Shown here: piece after piece, positions 62,801-64,000 of the stretch | How positions within the stretch are numbered: position 1 is the stretch's first letter | How the letters are laid out: every line of letters begins with the position of its first letter | From: UBA1351 sp964563505 | GTDB lineage: Bacteria > Bacillota > Clostridia > Lachnospirales > Vallitaleaceae | Direction: 5' to 3' | Length of the DNA: 64,000 bases | Assembly (NCBI GenBank): GCA_964563505.1 | Contig: CAZLXW010000001.1 | Span: 49,846-113,845 of the forward strand | Made by a program: the position numbers and the translations under genes | The notes under the pieces: model-generated | Told to the model about the DNA's origin: nothing | Seen by the model: only the letters and a program-made list of their open reading frames with translations | Databases searched by the model: none

Positions 62801-62941
62801 ATAAGCTTTGGCTTTATCTAAAGATGTATAGGACACACTAAAGGCTTTGGCCTTCATACGATTCATTTGAAAAACTTCCGGTTGATTAAGCCAAGCTTGC
62901 TCATTTTCATTTCGACTGTCCAATATGATTTTTTCTTTCAT
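59795..62941 (-). CDS. lacZ: GH2 beta-galactosidase
   Basis: A 1048-residue LacZ-type enzyme, no signal peptide. Domains in order: sugar-binding domain (WFFKLVDNPSQRI, VPSNWQMEGYDYPQYTNV), immunoglobulin-like domain, TIM barrel (KQHNINAVRTSHYPNHPFFYDLCD) with acid/base E477 in LGNESYGG and nucleophile E544 in LLCEYSHAMG, then Bgal_small domain with WYGRGPHSNYSDRK near residue 915. The full length and all key residues are present. AAAGGAGAAGG precedes the ATG. It probably splits beta-galactosides imported nearby. An IS1182-type element begins 140 bp upstream. Confidence 0.95.
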   Translation of the reverse strand: MKEKIILDSRNENEQAWLNQPEVFQMNRMKAKAFSVSYTSLDKAKAYKAYDSERIDLLNGQWFFKLVDNPSQRIYGFEHIDYSVDEWDQIKVPSNWQMEGYDYPQYTNVTYPWVDTEEVIAPNAPVKYNPVGHYVKYFELKENFKDHPVFISFQGVESAFYLYVNGDCIGYSEDSFTNADFDLTPYLKEGQNKLAVEVFRWSDASWLEDQDFWRLSGIFRDVFLYTVGQAWIDDYSIITRFEKDYKKSHVDIEAALSSYEDENESLYTIRGTLFDGEKALQSFDVAKDVEAKGQSYTTTLTIENPKLWSAEIPNLYMLVLEVKNQSDETVEYRSTRIGFRDVRIDQTQMLVNGKALLLLGTNRHEFHPEKGRAIELDDIRKDLILMKQHNINAVRTSHYPNHPFFYDLCDELGLYVIDETNLETHGTWKYQEVQTLQESAIPGSKSEWKDAVVDRAVSMVKRDRNHPSIIMWSLGNESYGGLNFAHMRHAILAIDSSRTIHYEGTFHDRKFDYVTDIESQMYTTPEMLENYAKYNPQKPILLCEYSHAMGTSCGGLHLYLELFRKYDALLGGFIWDWIDQAILKEDNGQKFYAYGGDFGESPNDNFFCGNGLVLADRTVTPKLLEVKKCYQTMEVTPIDLKEGRIQIENRNLFLDSDYFDIDYTIEKDGKPIASGAIDTHVPAGESREVVLSELNKNLFDGVGFYQLNVSYALAEETNYAPKGYVLGFSQLTLPYTAKNLPDSLEGRFASLSKVANDYPYIIMEEFDATFAISGDGFKINFNKETGWIEQYSVHQENMLVDAIMPCFWRALTDNDLGNHMLEECGIWRDMPNQMQLSDFEFASVDINEVSYIQVKTLYQLPVNDESFVAMTYLIDVEGRVKITMDIKPSRRLPQIPAYGMMIQMNAEFDSLKWYGRGPHSNYSDRKESAYIGFFESTVKDEWVPYIRPQECGNKTDVRYMEVIDKKNLHGLQIMASVPVEVTALGFTPYEIETYTHPHLMPDPTKTVVRINGYQRGIAGDDSWGAQPKKQYQISTEKNHRYEFILAFK

Positions 62942-63081
62942 AACCTTCTCCTTTATATAATACTATTATGATTAGGGCGTCAAAAGCCCAAGAACTTTGA
63001 AAATTTAATACAGTATTTTAAATTTTTATCCTCATGCATGTTATAATAGTATGGAATTCTACTAAATAACGAGGTGCAGAC

Positions 63082-64000
63082 ATGGCATTTAAAACGAACC
63101 AACATCAACAACTGTCTTTAACAGATTCTTCTTATCAACTCACAGAGAGAGAAAGAAAATTTCTTGATAAATCATGGGCAAAACCCTTTTCGGAAATTAT
63201 TTTTCCTTCAATCAACGAAGAGGATTTCTCCGTGTTATATAGCTCAATCGATTCTCGTCCTAACACACCAGTGAATGTAATTATTGGCGCGCTATTGTTG
63301 AAAGAAATGCAAGGTCTAACAGATGATGAAGTGGTTGAAGCACTTATGTTTGACATCAGGTACCAATACGCTCTTCACACAACCAGTTACGAAGAGCAAC
63401 CGCTAAGCGACCGGTCTTTAGGCCGCTTTAGAGAACGCTGCCTAGCTTATGAAACTGAAACCGGTATTGATCTTATCAAGAACTGTATCCTTTTACTTTC
63501 GGAAGAATTGACGGCCGTTATGGGAATCAATGGAAGGGTAAAAAGGATGGACAGTATGATGATTGCGTCAAACATCCGAAATCTTTCACGGTTTGAACTC
63601 ATATACAGCTGCGTAGCAAGATTTGTCAAATATCTTAAAGCGATTGACTATGAATTACCGGAATCCCTTGCTCACTATATCGAAAAGGAAGATTATAACC
63701 GGGTTGTCTATCATACAAGAAACACAGATATAAAGAGTCGTTATGAACTAGTTCTGACTGATGCGAAATTCCTTGTAGACACATGCCGTGGCAACTTCGA
63801 TGAATCAGCGGATTATCAACTGTTGATTCGAGTCTTGAAAGAACAAACCAAGTCGGATGAAACCGGCGGGCTTATTCTTAAAAACAAATCCGATGATGAT
63901 ATGGATTCAAGCGTGCTACAGTCGCCGACTGATCCTGATGCAACTTACCGTTATAAAGCAGGTAAAGGCCACAGCGGATATGTTGCAAACTTAACAGAGA
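63082..64000 (+). mobile_element. IS1182-family transposase gene, 3' end beyond window
   Basis: The frame is open from the ATG at 63082 (GAGGTG upstream) to the right edge: 306 codons, so partial. It fits the IS1182 family, with the opening FLDKSWAKPFSEIIFPSINEEDFSVLY, PVNVIIGALLLKEMQGLTDDEVVEALMFDIRYQYAL, and SDRSLGRFRERCL. RVKRMDSMMIASNIRNLSR carries the first acid of the DDE triad; the other acids lie beyond the window. Its left end is probably in 62950-63060, where GGGCGTCAAAAGCCC and a TATAAT (63042-63047) occur. The element is upstream of lacZ, pointing away from it. Confidence 0.9.

Overview
This window comes from a low-GC, Gram-positive-type anaerobe, most likely a member of the Clostridia. 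The signs are strong AAGGAGG-type ribosome binding sites, AT-rich intergenic DNA, the anaerobic (early cobalt insertion) cobalamin route with the class II chelatase CbiK, lipoproteins with clostridial lipoboxes, YesM/YesN and LplABC-type sugar systems, and a GntR-RCK_C (BusR-type) osmolyte regulator. There is no rRNA or other phylogenetic marker, so I cannot name a genus. I saw no tRNA, rRNA, CRISPR array or prophage.

Layout. (1) 1-2874: the 5' part of a DUF5107/TPR gene, divergent from an AraC regulator. (2) 2867-5205: a translationally coupled pair of ATP-grasp-like proteins of unknown product. (3) 5277-20640: a 19-gene minus-strand cobalamin operon behind one promoter and one cobalamin riboswitch, in the order cbiMNQO, cbiK, btuFCD-like importer, PduO-like gene, cbiA, cbiC, cbiL, cbiD, cbiE, cbiT, cbiF, cbiG, cbiH, cbiJ. 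It covers cobalt uptake, chelation and corrin-ring synthesis to cobyrinate a,c-diamide. Uroporphyrinogen methylation, amidation and nucleotide-loop genes are not here. (4) 20629-29687: a zinc-ribbon methyltransferase, a HelD-type RNA polymerase recycling protein, an unknown membrane protein, a processive GT2 glycosyltransferase with a two-component system, and a TPR-diguanylate cyclase. (5) 29810-36449: osmotic homeostasis, with a BusR-like regulator, an Opu/ProVWX glycine-betaine importer with a repeat operator on its promoter, a MATE exporter and a TM-helix-repeat channel-like protein. (6) 36461-41705: a two-component system with a secreted beta-helix lipoprotein, a DUF4956 membrane protein and a VTC-domain polyphosphate-polymerase-like protein, preceded by four direct repeats at 11-12 bp spacing. 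(7) 41801-44702: a chemoreceptor and a TcyP-like cystine symporter with a clear promoter and palindrome. (8) 44797-62941: a glycan-use region with GH95, GH3, YesM/YesN, a GH42-like protein with an unusual active-site motif, an LplABC-type importer without its ATPase, and a GH2 beta-galactosidase; an ECF S component plus a pyridoxamine-pyruvate-aminotransferase-like gene lie inside it. (9) 63082-64000: the start of an IS1182-type transposase, cut by the window edge.

How it fits together. The cobalamin operon looks self-contained for metal import and ring building and is shut off by B12 through its leader. The osmolyte operon is probably repressed through c-di-AMP. The glycan region has the enzymes for a fucose- and galactose-decorated oligosaccharide, with YesMN as the likely switch. 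The best candidates for undescribed biology are the VTC/DUF4956/beta-helix/two-component cluster, the GH42-like protein with a DD pair where NE is expected, and the ATP-grasp pair. Many start codons were moved inward from the longest reading frame because a clear ribosome binding site sits before an internal start.
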